NCBI GenBank assembly: GCA_013041925.1
Contig: JABDRB010000008.1
Span: 1-57,986, forward strand
Direction of reading: 5' to 3'
Length of the DNA stretch: 57,986 nt
Origin: Akkermansiaceae bacterium
GTDB lineage: Bacteria > Verrucomicrobiota > Verrucomicrobiia > Verrucomicrobiales > Akkermansiaceae
The notes under the pieces were generated by a model. The model was not told the DNA's origin. It made no database searches and worked only from the letters and a program-made list of their open reading frames with translations. Numbering within the stretch: position 1 is the first letter of the stretch; each line of letters opens with the position of its first letter. The position numbers were made by a program, and so were the translations under genes. This document shows positions 34,996 through 44,315 of this stretch, piece by piece.

Positions 34996-36660
34996 ATGCA
35001 AACGAACCAATCAACCATACCGGGGAGTCATCCTGCTTCATTCAAGATGGGGTTCATCCTCTTCATTTCTCTGACCTCTGCATTAGGGGGATTGCTTTTT
35101 GGTTACGATCTTCTCGTCATTTCAGGCGCTAAGCAATTTTATGAACTTCACTTCGGGCTCGATACACCCGTGTTACAAGGATGGGCAGTGAGTTCGTGTA
35201 TTGTGGGTTGTATTATGGGTGCCTTGGTTGTGGGCAAGGCGGCGGATCAATTGGGTCGGGTGAAGTTGCTCATTTTATCGGCATTATTTTTCCTCATCTC
35301 AGCCATAGGTTCAGGATACGCTCCAAACTTCACCCAGTTTGTGCTTTATCGGCTTCTCGGCGGTATGGGTATGGGCATGGCTTCTACTTTGTCCCCCATG
35401 TATATCGCGGAAATTTCTCCTGCAAAATACCGAGGTCGCTTTGTTTCCCTCAACCAATTAACCATCGTGATCGGGATTCTTCTCGCGCAGTTGGTGAACT
35501 ACATGATTGTCGATTTTAAACCTGTTCCTGAAATCATTCAGCAGGAATGCGCTCTGGCAGCCGATCTTAGCATCAAGGGACCTCTTCATCATAAAGAGGG
35601 TAATTACGACCTTGCGATGTTCAGCGAGGAACAGAAGCATGCCATCCTACAAGGAGACATCTTGGCTGAAGTTCCTGCCGCTGCCGTTGATACAAAAAAA
35701 CTTATATCTTTGCTGGAATCAAATTCTCCTATTCCTGCTGACATAATCAACGTTGATCAATTAACAACCTATACCAATCAGCAGCTTGCGGAAACATGGA
35801 ACGGCCAAACAGGTTGGCGGTGGATGTTTGCTGCGGAAGCCATTCCTGCCGCTCTCTTCTTTTTCCTGATGTTCTTTGTTCCCGCTAGTCCGCGCTGGCT
35901 CACGAAGAAAAGCCGCGATGACGAAGCGCATGAAATTTTGGTTAAAATTGGAGGCAAAGATTATGCCGATGAAACACTTGTTGAGATTGAAGCCACCTTG
36001 GATGAGGCTCACAAAAAGGCAGGGTTTAGAGAAATTCTAAAACCTAAAATAAGCGGTATTGTTTTTATGGGGATCTTTATCGCCGTTTTCCAGCAATGGT
36101 GCGGAATCAATGTGATTTTTAATTATGCTCCCGATATTTTCCGTGATGCTGGATTTACGGTCAGCGGTATTATGTTTAGCTTGGTGATTATCGGAATTAC
36201 GAACTTGATCTTTACCTTTGTCGGCATGGCACTCATCGATAAACTGGGTCGTAAACCTCTGATGATCATCGGTTCTGGCGGTCTCTTTTTATCTCACATC
36301 CTGATCGGATTATGTTACTACACAGGGAATACGGGGTGGTATGTTGTAGCGTTTGCTCTCCTTGCGATTGCCTTTTTTGCGGCCACGCTTGGCCCCGTGG
36401 CGTGGGTGTTGATTTCTGAAATATTCCCTAATTCCATACGGGGGATCGCTATGTCTCTCGCTGTGCTGTCACTCTGGGTAGCTAACTTCATCCTCTCGTT
36501 TACCTTTCCGATTTTGCGCGACAGCTTGGGGCCATCTGGAACTTTCTGGACTTACGCGGGTATTTGCATGGTCGGCATTTTGTATATCAAATCAAAGATC
36601 CCAGAAACCAAAGGCAAAAGCCTCGAAGAAATCGAAGCCGAACTTCTTAACGAAGCCTAA
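34996..36660 (+). CDS. MFS sugar porter (XylE-like) with large periplasmic insert
   Basis: 554 aa, ~60 longer than E. coli XylE. Twelve membrane segments of the sugar porter family. Motifs: DQLGRVKLL after TM2, RLLGGMGMGMAS, PMYIAEISPAKYRGR, DKLGRKPLM in the central repeat and the C-terminal PETKGKSLEEIEAEL. WRWMF opens TM6 as in XylE. Between TM5 and TM6, where XylE has ~20 residues, there are ~97 extra (173-270) of hydrophilic, helix-type sequence that would lie outside. Proton-coupled sugar uptake is expected; the sugar is unknown. The gene is richer in A/T-ending codons than its neighbours, suggesting separate ancestry. Divergent from AraC; DUF5107 gene follows after 33 bp. Confidence 0.92.
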   Translation: MQTNQSTIPGSHPASFKMGFILFISLTSALGGLLFGYDLLVISGAKQFYELHFGLDTPVLQGWAVSSCIVGCIMGALVVGKAADQLGRVKLLILSALFFLISAIGSGYAPNFTQFVLYRLLGGMGMGMASTLSPMYIAEISPAKYRGRFVSLNQLTIVIGILLAQLVNYMIVDFKPVPEIIQQECALAADLSIKGPLHHKEGNYDLAMFSEEQKHAILQGDILAEVPAAAVDTKKLISLLESNSPIPADIINVDQLTTYTNQQLAETWNGQTGWRWMFAAEAIPAALFFFLMFFVPASPRWLTKKSRDDEAHEILVKIGGKDYADETLVEIEATLDEAHKKAGFREILKPKISGIVFMGIFIAVFQQWCGINVIFNYAPDIFRDAGFTVSGIMFSLVIIGITNLIFTFVGMALIDKLGRKPLMIIGSGGLFLSHILIGLCYYTGNTGWYVVAFALLAIAFFAATLGPVAWVLISEIFPNSIRGIAMSLAVLSLWVANFILSFTFPILRDSLGPSGTFWTYAGICMVGILYIKSKIPETKGKSLEEIEAELLNEA

Positions 36661-36693
36661 TAGGATCAGGCAACTTATAACACCGTGAGAACC

Positions 36694-39600
36694 ATGTCTG
36701 TCACCGCACGTATCGAGCCTCTTGTCATCCCCACCTACCCAGTCGGCCAACCCGAAAAAAACCCCGTCTTCTTCGAAAAACGCGTCTACCAAGGAAGCTC
36801 CGGCAAGGTCTACCCCGTCCCCTTCATCGATAAAGTCTTCGATAACCCCATCGATACCACTTACCAGTCCGCATTGTTAGAAAATGAGTTTGTCCGACTC
36901 GTCATGCTGCCAGAAATCGGTGGCCGCATTTTTATCGGTCAGGATAAAACCAATGATGATTACGATTTTTTCTACCGTCAGGATGTGATCAAGCCGGCAC
37001 TCGTCGGGCTTGCCGGCCCATGGATTTCTGGGGGGGTCGAGTTTAACTGGCCGCAGCACCACCGCCCAGGCACCTTCCTCCCCGCTGACGTCCACATCGA
37101 GGAGGAACCCGATGGCGCACGCACCGTCTGGCTCTCCGAACACGACCCGATCAACCGACTCAAAGGTATGCACGGTGTGCGCCTGCGCCCTGACTCGTCA
37201 CTCATCGAGCTGCGCGTCCGACTCTACAACCGCACACCGATCACCCACACCTTCCTGTGGTGGGCGAACGTCGCCGCCAAAGTGCACGACAAGTATCAAT
37301 CGTTTTTCCCCACCGACGTCCATTACGTCGCCGACCACGCCGTGCGGGCCACCTCGTCATTCCCCGAGGCCAACAACCACTACTACGACATCCCCTACCA
37401 AGATCGACCCGGCGCCAACGACCTCAGTTGGTATAAAAATATCCCCGTCCCGACGAGCTACATGGTCTGCCAGACGGATTTCAATTTCTTTGGTGGATAC
37501 GATTTTTCAGCCGATGGTGGATTTGTCCACGTCGCCAACCGCCACATCGCCCCCGGCAAAAAACAATGGACATGGGGAAACGATGCATTCGGCTGGGCTT
37601 GGGACCGCGAACTCACCGACGAAAATGGCCCCTACATCGAACTCATGGCGGGGGTTTTCACCGATAACCAACCGGATTTCACCTACCTCCACCCTTACGA
37701 AACCAAAACCTTCTCCCAGTTCTGGTGGCCAATCCAAGACATCGGCCCCGTGCAACAGGCTAACCGTATCGCCGCACTCGCATGCACGCTCGGTGACGAC
37801 CACGCTCTGGCACTCGGCCTGTGTGTATCGGAAACAATCACCAACGCCCGGCTGATGGTCGATAACTCAGGCGCCCCACTCGGCGAGTTCACCCTCACCC
37901 TCAGCCCTGGGGAGTCATGGCAAAACACCCAACTCGTTTTACCCAGCGAGAGCCAAGCGGGCCTAAGCGTCCGCCTGCTCAGCGGCGATGGCGATGAACT
38001 CCTCAGCTACCAAGCCGTAGACACCGCCAACTTAACCCGAGATCGCGCCGTCGCCACCGAACCCGCCGCCCCAGAGGACATCACATCAACCGATGAACTC
38101 TTCTTCACCGGTGAGCACCTTGATCAATATCGCCACCCGACCCGCGACCCCGAACTCTACTGGAACGCATGCCTGAAACGCGACCCCGGTGACGCCCGCT
38201 GCCACCTCGCACTCGGAAAACGTGCCCACAACCGCGGCGAGCTCCCCTCCGCACTCGACCACTTCCAACAGGCGATCAACCGATTCACCCGCCGCCACCC
38301 GAACCCCGTCAGCGGTGAGGCCCACTACTACCTCGGTATCACCCTGCGTAAACTCGGCAAAACAGAACAGGCATACGCGGCACTTTATAAGGCAACGTGG
38401 GATTACGCCTGGCGCGCCTGCGCCTACTATCAGCTCGCCACCATCGATTGCCTCCGCCACGACTGGCCGACCGCTCTCGAACACCTCGACGCCTCGCTCG
38501 ACACCAACCGACAGAACAACAAAGCCGTCATCCTTAAAGCGCTCGCCCTGCAACAAACTGGGGCCGAGACGCCCAGCGACCCCCTCACCGGACTCCTCCG
38601 CACCGACCCCCTCGACCACTGGGCCAAGCACGTGCTCGAATACGTGACCGACGTTACCATCCCCAGCGAAAACCGCTTCCTCACCACCACCCGCAACGAC
38701 GCCCAGACCATCCTCGATCTCGTTTTTGACTACGCAGAGGCTGGGTTCTACCAACACGCCATCGACCTGCTCGACCTCCACCACCGCAGCGACATCCAAA
38801 GCGTCGCCGTGCCCAACCCGATGGAGCGCAGCGCCATGACCCACTACGCGCTGGCATGGCTCAAATCCATCACAGGAGCTGCCGATGCCAGCGACGCACT
38901 GGCCACCGCCCATACTCAGTCGCCCGACCACTTTTTCCCGTCGCGCCTCGAGGAGGTCATGATCCTCGAGGAAGCCGTGGCATCGCCCCCCGCTGCCACC
39001 GCCTGTTACGCCCTAGGCAACTACTACTTCGACCAACGACGCCACGCCGACGCCATCGAAGTTTGGGAAAAAGCCGTCGCCGCAGAAACCACCATCCCCC
39101 AAGTCTTCCGCAACCTCGGAATCGCTTACTGGAATCACCTTTCCGATGGAGAAAAAGCCGCTGAGTCCTACCGCCGCGCGATCGAACTCGACCCGACCGA
39201 CGCTCGACTCGTCAGCGAGTCAGACCAACTCGCCGCCAAACGCAATCGCCCCGTCGCCGAACGTCTCACCTTTCTCGAGAACCACCTCGATCTCGTCCAC
39301 CAGCGCGATGATGCCACCATCGGTCTCGCCAGCCTCTACAACCTCGCCGGCAAACCCGACCATGCACTCGAGCTCGTGATGTCGCGCCGGTTTCACCCAT
39401 GGGAAGGCGGTGAAGGTGCCGTGCTCTGCCAGTATACCACCGCCCATATCCTCCTCGGCCGCCAAGCACTTGACCATGGTGACGCCACCACGGCACATGA
39501 CCACTTCAGCCATGCCATGGACACCCCAGAATCGCTGGGCGAAGCCTACCACCCGCTGCAGGCAAAAGCCGATGTCAACTACTGGCTCGGCCGCGCCCTC

Positions 39601-40017
39601 AACGACCTCGGCCGTCACGATGAAGCAAAAAAACACTTCCAGCTCTCGGCAGAAGAAACCGGCGATTTCTCCGCCATGGCCGTCACCGACCACAGCCCAC
39701 TCAGCTACTACCGTGGACTCTCGCTGCAAGAACTCGGCCACACCGATCAAGCGAGCCATCTCTTTGATGACCTGCGTTCCTTTGCGGAAAAGGGGCTGCA
39801 ATCACCGGCGGGCATCGACTACTTTGCCACCAGCCTGCCCAACCTGCTTGTCTTCAACGAAGATATGCAATCGCGAGCTGATGCAGAAAACCACCTCCTC
39901 ATCGCCATGGCCAGCCACGGACAGAGCGACCATCAAAAAACACGCACCCACCTCAACCACGTGCACGAATTTTGCTGCGACAACCAACACGCATGCAGCC
40001 TCTCAGAATCAACCTAA
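36694..40017 (+). CDS. DUF5107 domain protein with TPR repeats
   Basis: 1107 aa from ATG 36694; a GTG three codons earlier (36685) is possible. The first ~370 residues match the DUF5107 pattern: LVMLPEIGGRIFIGQDKTN, ISGGVEFNWPQHHRP, FLWWANVAAKVHD. This beta-rich region is of the galactose-mutarotase-like type common in carbohydrate enzymes (inference). From ~480 onward it is almost wholly helical with many TPR-type units (ARCHLALGKRAHNRGELPSAL, FRNLGIAYWNHLSDGEKAAES). No signal peptide or membrane segment, so it is cytosolic. Placed right after the sugar porter, it probably acts on imported oligosaccharide or serves as a sugar-binding scaffold; enzyme activity is not established here. Confidence 0.87.
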   Translation: MSVTARIEPLVIPTYPVGQPEKNPVFFEKRVYQGSSGKVYPVPFIDKVFDNPIDTTYQSALLENEFVRLVMLPEIGGRIFIGQDKTNDDYDFFYRQDVIKPALVGLAGPWISGGVEFNWPQHHRPGTFLPADVHIEEEPDGARTVWLSEHDPINRLKGMHGVRLRPDSSLIELRVRLYNRTPITHTFLWWANVAAKVHDKYQSFFPTDVHYVADHAVRATSSFPEANNHYYDIPYQDRPGANDLSWYKNIPVPTSYMVCQTDFNFFGGYDFSADGGFVHVANRHIAPGKKQWTWGNDAFGWAWDRELTDENGPYIELMAGVFTDNQPDFTYLHPYETKTFSQFWWPIQDIGPVQQANRIAALACTLGDDHALALGLCVSETITNARLMVDNSGAPLGEFTLTLSPGESWQNTQLVLPSESQAGLSVRLLSGDGDELLSYQAVDTANLTRDRAVATEPAAPEDITSTDELFFTGEHLDQYRHPTRDPELYWNACLKRDPGDARCHLALGKRAHNRGELPSALDHFQQAINRFTRRHPNPVSGEAHYYLGITLRKLGKTEQAYAALYKATWDYAWRACAYYQLATIDCLRHDWPTALEHLDASLDTNRQNNKAVILKALALQQTGAETPSDPLTGLLRTDPLDHWAKHVLEYVTDVTIPSENRFLTTTRNDAQTILDLVFDYAEAGFYQHAIDLLDLHHRSDIQSVAVPNPMERSAMTHYALAWLKSITGAADASDALATAHTQSPDHFFPSRLEEVMILEEAVASPPAATACYALGNYYFDQRRHADAIEVWEKAVAAETTIPQVFRNLGIAYWNHLSDGEKAAESYRRAIELDPTDARLVSESDQLAAKRNRPVAERLTFLENHLDLVHQRDDATIGLASLYNLAGKPDHALELVMSRRFHPWEGGEGAVLCQYTTAHILLGRQALDHGDATTAHDHFSHAMDTPESLGEAYHPLQAKADVNYWLGRALNDLGRHDEAKKHFQLSAEETGDFSAMAVTDHSPLSYYRGLSLQELGHTDQASHLFDDLRSFAEKGLQSPAGIDYFATSLPNLLVFNEDMQSRADAENHLLIAMASHGQSDHQKTRTHLNHVHEFCCDNQHACSLSEST

Positions 40018-41603
40018 CAATAAAAACATTGAAACGCTCAACTCTCTGCACATACCTTGGCATTTTTCTCACCGCACTGGCACTCGGTTCCGTCCAGGCC
40101 AAGGTGATCACCTACACCTTCCCCGCTGAATTCCCCACCAGTGACGTCTATGATGTAAGGATTAACCAACAACCGGTTCAGGCCTATCAAACAAAAAAAG
40201 GCTCATTTCTTAGCTTCGGTATGACAGGCCCCGTCGAGCTGTCCGTGACCTACCCAAGCGCCCCCAAAGAAGTCATCATCCGCCCGCTCAGCGCAGGCGT
40301 CACAGCGACCATTACCGGCAAAACCTGCAAATTCAAGCTACCCCGCCCGATGAACCTGAGTATGGAAACAGATGGCGACCTCTCCCATCCGCTCTTTATC
40401 TTTGCCAATCCAAAGCTCACCAACATCCCCTCAAAGTCCGACCCGAACGTCACATTCTTCGAAGCTGGAAAAATATACGATGTCGGAGAAATCATCCTCC
40501 AGGATAACGAAACGCTCTACCTCGAGGGCGGCGCCGTCGTCCGTGGCGTGATCCGAGCTAGAAACGCGCGTAACGTCGCCATCCGTGGTGCCGGCATCAT
40601 CGATGCCTCAACACGCAAACACAAAATCAACATGCTCGTCTTCAGAGAGTGCGACCGTGTCCTATTAGAAAACATCTTCATCCTCGACCCCTTCGGATGG
40701 ACGATCCATCTGAGCGGCTCAAAAAACATCAAACTCACGAACACACGCGTGCTCGGATGGAGGCAGAACTGCGACGGCATCGACATCGAATACAGTAAAA
40801 ACGTCCACGCCGACGGTTGTTTCTGGCAAACCACCGACGACTGTGTCGCGGTCAAAGCCATCTACCCGCCCGGCGTGACCGGCATCCCATTCGAGGAGAT
40901 GATCAACCCGGAAACGCTCGGCAAACACAAGGTGCCACGCATCCCTGGCGATGTCGTGGGCAACATCCTCATCACCAACTCAGTGCTATCCAACGCCCAC
41001 GGCCAAACGTTTGAAATCGGATTCGAACTCCGCGTCGATCAAGTCAGCGGCGTCACCTTTCGTAACTGCGATATCATCCACGGCGGCGTCGGATTCAGCA
41101 TTCACAATGGTGATCGCGCCACCATCTCCAATATGCTGCTCGATGACATTCGAGTCGAACAGGTCAACCGCCTGATCGATTTCACCCTAGGCATCTCCAT
41201 TTACAGCGACGATTGCCCACCCCCCTACCGACGCAGCAATCCAAAACGCCAAGCCGTCCCGAAGGAACGAAGACCCGCCCAAGCAAACAACGTCTACCAA
41301 TGGTACGTCCCAGCAGAACAGGACTTGGGGAAATTTGAAGCCAACCGCGGACTGATCCGCAACATCACCGTGCGCAACATGAAGGTGCTCACACCGCCAC
41401 GCCACAACTCAATATTCAGCGGCTACAACACCAAGCACAACATCTCCGGCGTCCGCATTGAAGGGCTCAAGATTCAGGGTGATCCTATTCGTGCCATCAA
41501 GGACCTCGGTGTTTACCTCCACCACGTCAACGACATCCAGGTGACCGCCGAACCTGCTCCGCAACCTACCCAGGACAACGGACCACACCCACCTCGACGC
41601 TGA
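39993..41603 (+). CDS. GH28-like glycoside hydrolase (right-handed beta-helix), secreted
   Basis: 536 aa from ATG 39993, which overlaps the DUF5107 gene by 25 bp; a TTG at 40029 gives a tidier signal peptide (KRSTLCTYLGIFLTALALGS) and 524 aa. Polygalacturonase-type motifs are present: NCDGIDIEYSKNV and TDDCVAVKA, which carry the catalytic Asp residues, and NAHGQTFEIGFEL in place of the GHG motif. Repeated short strands (NARNVAIRGAGIIDAS) fit a parallel beta-helix. GH28 enzymes cleave galacturonans, but related families act on other chains. Last gene of the porter-DUF5107 run, probably translationally coupled to DUF5107. Confidence 0.83.
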   Translation: MQPLRINLTIKTLKRSTLCTYLGIFLTALALGSVQAKVITYTFPAEFPTSDVYDVRINQQPVQAYQTKKGSFLSFGMTGPVELSVTYPSAPKEVIIRPLSAGVTATITGKTCKFKLPRPMNLSMETDGDLSHPLFIFANPKLTNIPSKSDPNVTFFEAGKIYDVGEIILQDNETLYLEGGAVVRGVIRARNARNVAIRGAGIIDASTRKHKINMLVFRECDRVLLENIFILDPFGWTIHLSGSKNIKLTNTRVLGWRQNCDGIDIEYSKNVHADGCFWQTTDDCVAVKAIYPPGVTGIPFEEMINPETLGKHKVPRIPGDVVGNILITNSVLSNAHGQTFEIGFELRVDQVSGVTFRNCDIIHGGVGFSIHNGDRATISNMLLDDIRVEQVNRLIDFTLGISIYSDDCPPPYRRSNPKRQAVPKERRPAQANNVYQWYVPAEQDLGKFEANRGLIRNITVRNMKVLTPPRHNSIFSGYNTKHNISGVRIEGLKIQGDPIRAIKDLGVYLHHVNDIQVTAEPAPQPTQDNGPHPPRR

Positions 41604-41732
41604 GAAACCCCCCAGATGCTGCGGGCTCACCTCCGCAATTTGCTCCCCTCTCGTGTGAAAATGATGCACATAGGACGTGTTTCAGGGTTTCCTTTTTGGT
41701 CAAACCAGCTTATGCCTGCGCCACCAAACACC

Positions 41733-42542
41733 ATGAGCAACCGCATCGATACCACTTTCCAGCGTCTTCGCGACAACAACGCCGCGGCATTCGTCGCCTA
41801 CGTCTGTGCCGGTGACCCGAATCTGGACGCCTCTCTGGAGACCGTTCGCGCCCTGGCCGATGCGGGAGCCGACATCATCGAGCTTGGCGTCCCTTTTTCC
41901 GACCCTCAAGCCGACGGCATCGTCAACCAGCTTGCTGCGGAACGAGCGCTCAACCATGGAATGTCCGTACCCAAGCTGATGCAGTTCATCCGCGATTTCC
42001 GCAGCACCCACGATACCGCCATCGTCCTCTTCACTTACCTCAACCCCGTTTACGCCTACGGGTATGAGCAATTCCACATCGATGCCGCCGCAGCGGGAGC
42101 CGATGGCATTCTGCTCCTAGACCTACCCCCAGATGAAATTGCCTGCAACAAAGAGCTCACTCGCTCCGAGGGACTCAAGCACATCACCCTGATCTCTCCG
42201 TCGACCCCTCCCGACCGGATGCAAATGCTTGCCAAGCAGTCAGAAGGGTTTATCTACGCCCTCTCACGCATGGGGGTCACCGGCGCCCAAGCCGCCCCAT
42301 CTGCTAGCGTCGGCGAGCTGGTCGCATCGATCAAAAAATACACCGACACTCCGATCTGCGTCGGCTTTGGCATCAGCACACCCGAACAAGCCGCTGACGT
42401 CGCCCAGGCATCCGACGGCGTCGTCGTCGGCTCCGCTATCGTTCATCAGATTGCAGAAAATGCCGACGCCCCAGATCTGCCACAAACCATCAGCGCCTTC
42501 ACCACCCCCCTCATCAACGCGACCAAAAACCCCCAACGCTAA
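41733..42542 (+). CDS. trpA: Tryptophan synthase alpha subunit
   Basis: 269 aa from ATG 41733 (MSNRIDTTFQRL), which matches the family start; an ATG at 41616 adds 39 unrelated residues. Splits indole-3-glycerol phosphate to indole and glyceraldehyde-3-P, working with TrpB. Marks: AYVCAGDPNLDASLE, the catalytic Glu/Asp segment IIELGVPFSDPQADGIV, and YALSRMGVTGAQ with VGFGISTPEQA near the end. No trpB adjoins it. First of a close-packed biosynthetic run; dapF starts 13 bp later. Confidence 0.95.
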   Translation: MSNRIDTTFQRLRDNNAAAFVAYVCAGDPNLDASLETVRALADAGADIIELGVPFSDPQADGIVNQLAAERALNHGMSVPKLMQFIRDFRSTHDTAIVLFTYLNPVYAYGYEQFHIDAAAAGADGILLLDLPPDEIACNKELTRSEGLKHITLISPSTPPDRMQMLAKQSEGFIYALSRMGVTGAQAAPSASVGELVASIKKYTDTPICVGFGISTPEQAADVAQASDGVVVGSAIVHQIAENADAPDLPQTISAFTTPLINATKNPQR

Positions 42543-42555
42543 ATCGCCCACCATC

Positions 42556-43368
42556 ATGACTCTTCACTTTCATAAAATGAACGGTGCAGGCAACGACTTC
42601 GTTGTCATCGATAACCGCAGCCTCGATATCAACCTCAGCCGCGATCAGATTGCCCATTTATGCGACCGCCAACGCGGCATCGGCGCCGATGGTCTGCTTG
42701 CCGTTGAACCCGCCGAGAAAGGGGCCGACTACAAATTCCGTTACTACAACGCCGACGGCGGGGAAGCCGAGATGTGCGGCAACGGCGCGCGATGCTTTGG
42801 AAAATACACCGCCCAACTGACCGATGAACATGGCCCAGAGGTGAGCTTCGAAACCATCGCCGGCACCCTGAGCGCCGATCTCATTGGCGACCATGTCCGC
42901 ATCGCAATGTCCGACCCGTTCGACCTCGCCCTCAATACGGGTATCCACGTCGAGGGGTTGACCGACGCCGTCCACGCCATCAACACCGGAGTCCCACACG
43001 CCGTCGTTTTTGTCAATGACCTCAAAAACTTCGATGTCGTCCAATACGGTGCCGCCCTGCGCTACCATGACCATTTCGCACCCAAGGGAACCAATGTCAA
43101 CTTCGCCCAAGTCATCGATACAAACCACATTGCCATCCGCACCTACGAACGTGGCGTGGAAGGGGAAACCCTCGCCTGCGGCACGGGCATGGTCGCCTGC
43201 GCCCTGATTCACAACCTCCTCACTCAAGCCGCCAGCCCAGTGCTCGTCGATGTCCAAGGCGGTGACACCCTCGAGATTGGATTTGATAATTACGAGTCTG
43301 ACTCTTTCTGCGATGTTACCCTGACCGGCCCCGCCGATTTCGTCTTTGAAGGTGACATCACCCTCTAA
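42556..43368 (+). CDS. dapF: Diaminopimelate epimerase
   Basis: 270 aa. Converts LL- to meso-diaminopimelate for peptidoglycan and lysine. ATG 42556 gives the family start MTLHFHKMNGAGNDFVVID; the reading frame stays open further upstream but inside trpA. Both catalytic Cys are seen: EMCGNGARCF and ETLACGTGMVACA. It works downstream of dapA and dapB, which follow; the intermediate steps (dapL or dapD/C/E) are not in this window. Confidence 0.96.
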   Translation: MTLHFHKMNGAGNDFVVIDNRSLDINLSRDQIAHLCDRQRGIGADGLLAVEPAEKGADYKFRYYNADGGEAEMCGNGARCFGKYTAQLTDEHGPEVSFETIAGTLSADLIGDHVRIAMSDPFDLALNTGIHVEGLTDAVHAINTGVPHAVVFVNDLKNFDVVQYGAALRYHDHFAPKGTNVNFAQVIDTNHIAIRTYERGVEGETLACGTGMVACALIHNLLTQAASPVLVDVQGGDTLEIGFDNYESDSFCDVTLTGPADFVFEGDITL

Positions 43369-43426
43369 TCGCCGCCAAGCTCCACACCACACACTATTTC
43401 CCAACCTTTCTCCCCTCATTCATCTT

Positions 43427-44305
43427 ATGTTTCAAGGAACCCATACAGCGCTGATCACCCCCTTCCGCAACGGCGAAGTCGATACCGCCGCATTCAAAAA
43501 ACTCATTGACCGCCAAGTCGAAGGCGGCGTCGAAGGCATCGTCCCCTGCGGCACCACAGGAGAGTCCCCGACCCTCGGCCGCAAGGAACATATGCGGGTC
43601 ATCGAGCTCGCTGTCGAATACGCTGCCGGTCGGATCAAGGTCATCGCAGGCACCGGCGCCAATGCCACCGCTGAAGCCATTCAACTGACCACCGAGGCGG
43701 CCCAAATCGGGGTCGATGGCACCCTCCAAGTCTGCCCCTACTACAATAAACCCTCTCAGGAAGGCCTCTACCAGCATTACAAGGCCATTGCAGCGGCCAC
43801 CGACCTCCCCATCATGCTTTATAGCATCCCCGGCCGATCCGTGATTGAAATTGCCGTTGATACCATCGCACGCCTCGCTGCGGATTGCCCAACGATCATT
43901 GCCAACAAAGAAGCAGGTGGTGACCCCGAGCGCGTCTCCCAGATCAAGGCCGCGCTTCCCGCCGATTTCCAAATCCTCTCAGGCGATGACCCGCTCACCA
44001 TCGAGTTTATGAAACGGGGTGCCGTCGGGCTTGTTTCCGTCGCTTCCAACATCATCCCAGACGTCATGTCCAATCTCGTTCGCGCCATGAGCGAGGGACG
44101 GGTCGCTGACGCCGATGCCATTCAGGCGAAATACGAGCCCCTGCTCAATACCCTGATGTCACTCGACACCAACCCGGTCCCCATCAAATCCGCCGTCGCC
44201 CTCCAAGGCCACTGCAGCAATGAAATCCGACTCCCCCTCGTTAACCTCTCACCAGAAAATGAGGCGGTTCTCAGCCAAACATTAACCGATTTCAATCTCC
44301 TCTAA
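43427..44305 (+). CDS. dapA: 4-hydroxy-tetrahydrodipicolinate synthase
   Basis: 292 aa from ATG 43427 (MFQGTHTALITPFRNGEVD), the usual DapA size. Condenses aspartate semialdehyde with pyruvate. GTTGESPTL holds the active-site Thr pair, the Tyr lies in YYNKPSQEGLYQHY, and the Schiff-base Lys in IANKEAGGD. 58 bp after dapF and 10 bp before dapB, same strand: a lysine/DAP operon. Confidence 0.96.
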   Translation: MFQGTHTALITPFRNGEVDTAAFKKLIDRQVEGGVEGIVPCGTTGESPTLGRKEHMRVIELAVEYAAGRIKVIAGTGANATAEAIQLTTEAAQIGVDGTLQVCPYYNKPSQEGLYQHYKAIAAATDLPIMLYSIPGRSVIEIAVDTIARLAADCPTIIANKEAGGDPERVSQIKAALPADFQILSGDDPLTIEFMKRGAVGLVSVASNIIPDVMSNLVRAMSEGRVADADAIQAKYEPLLNTLMSLDTNPVPIKSAVALQGHCSNEIRLPLVNLSPENEAVLSQTLTDFNLL

Positions 44306-44315
44306 TACTCTGACC

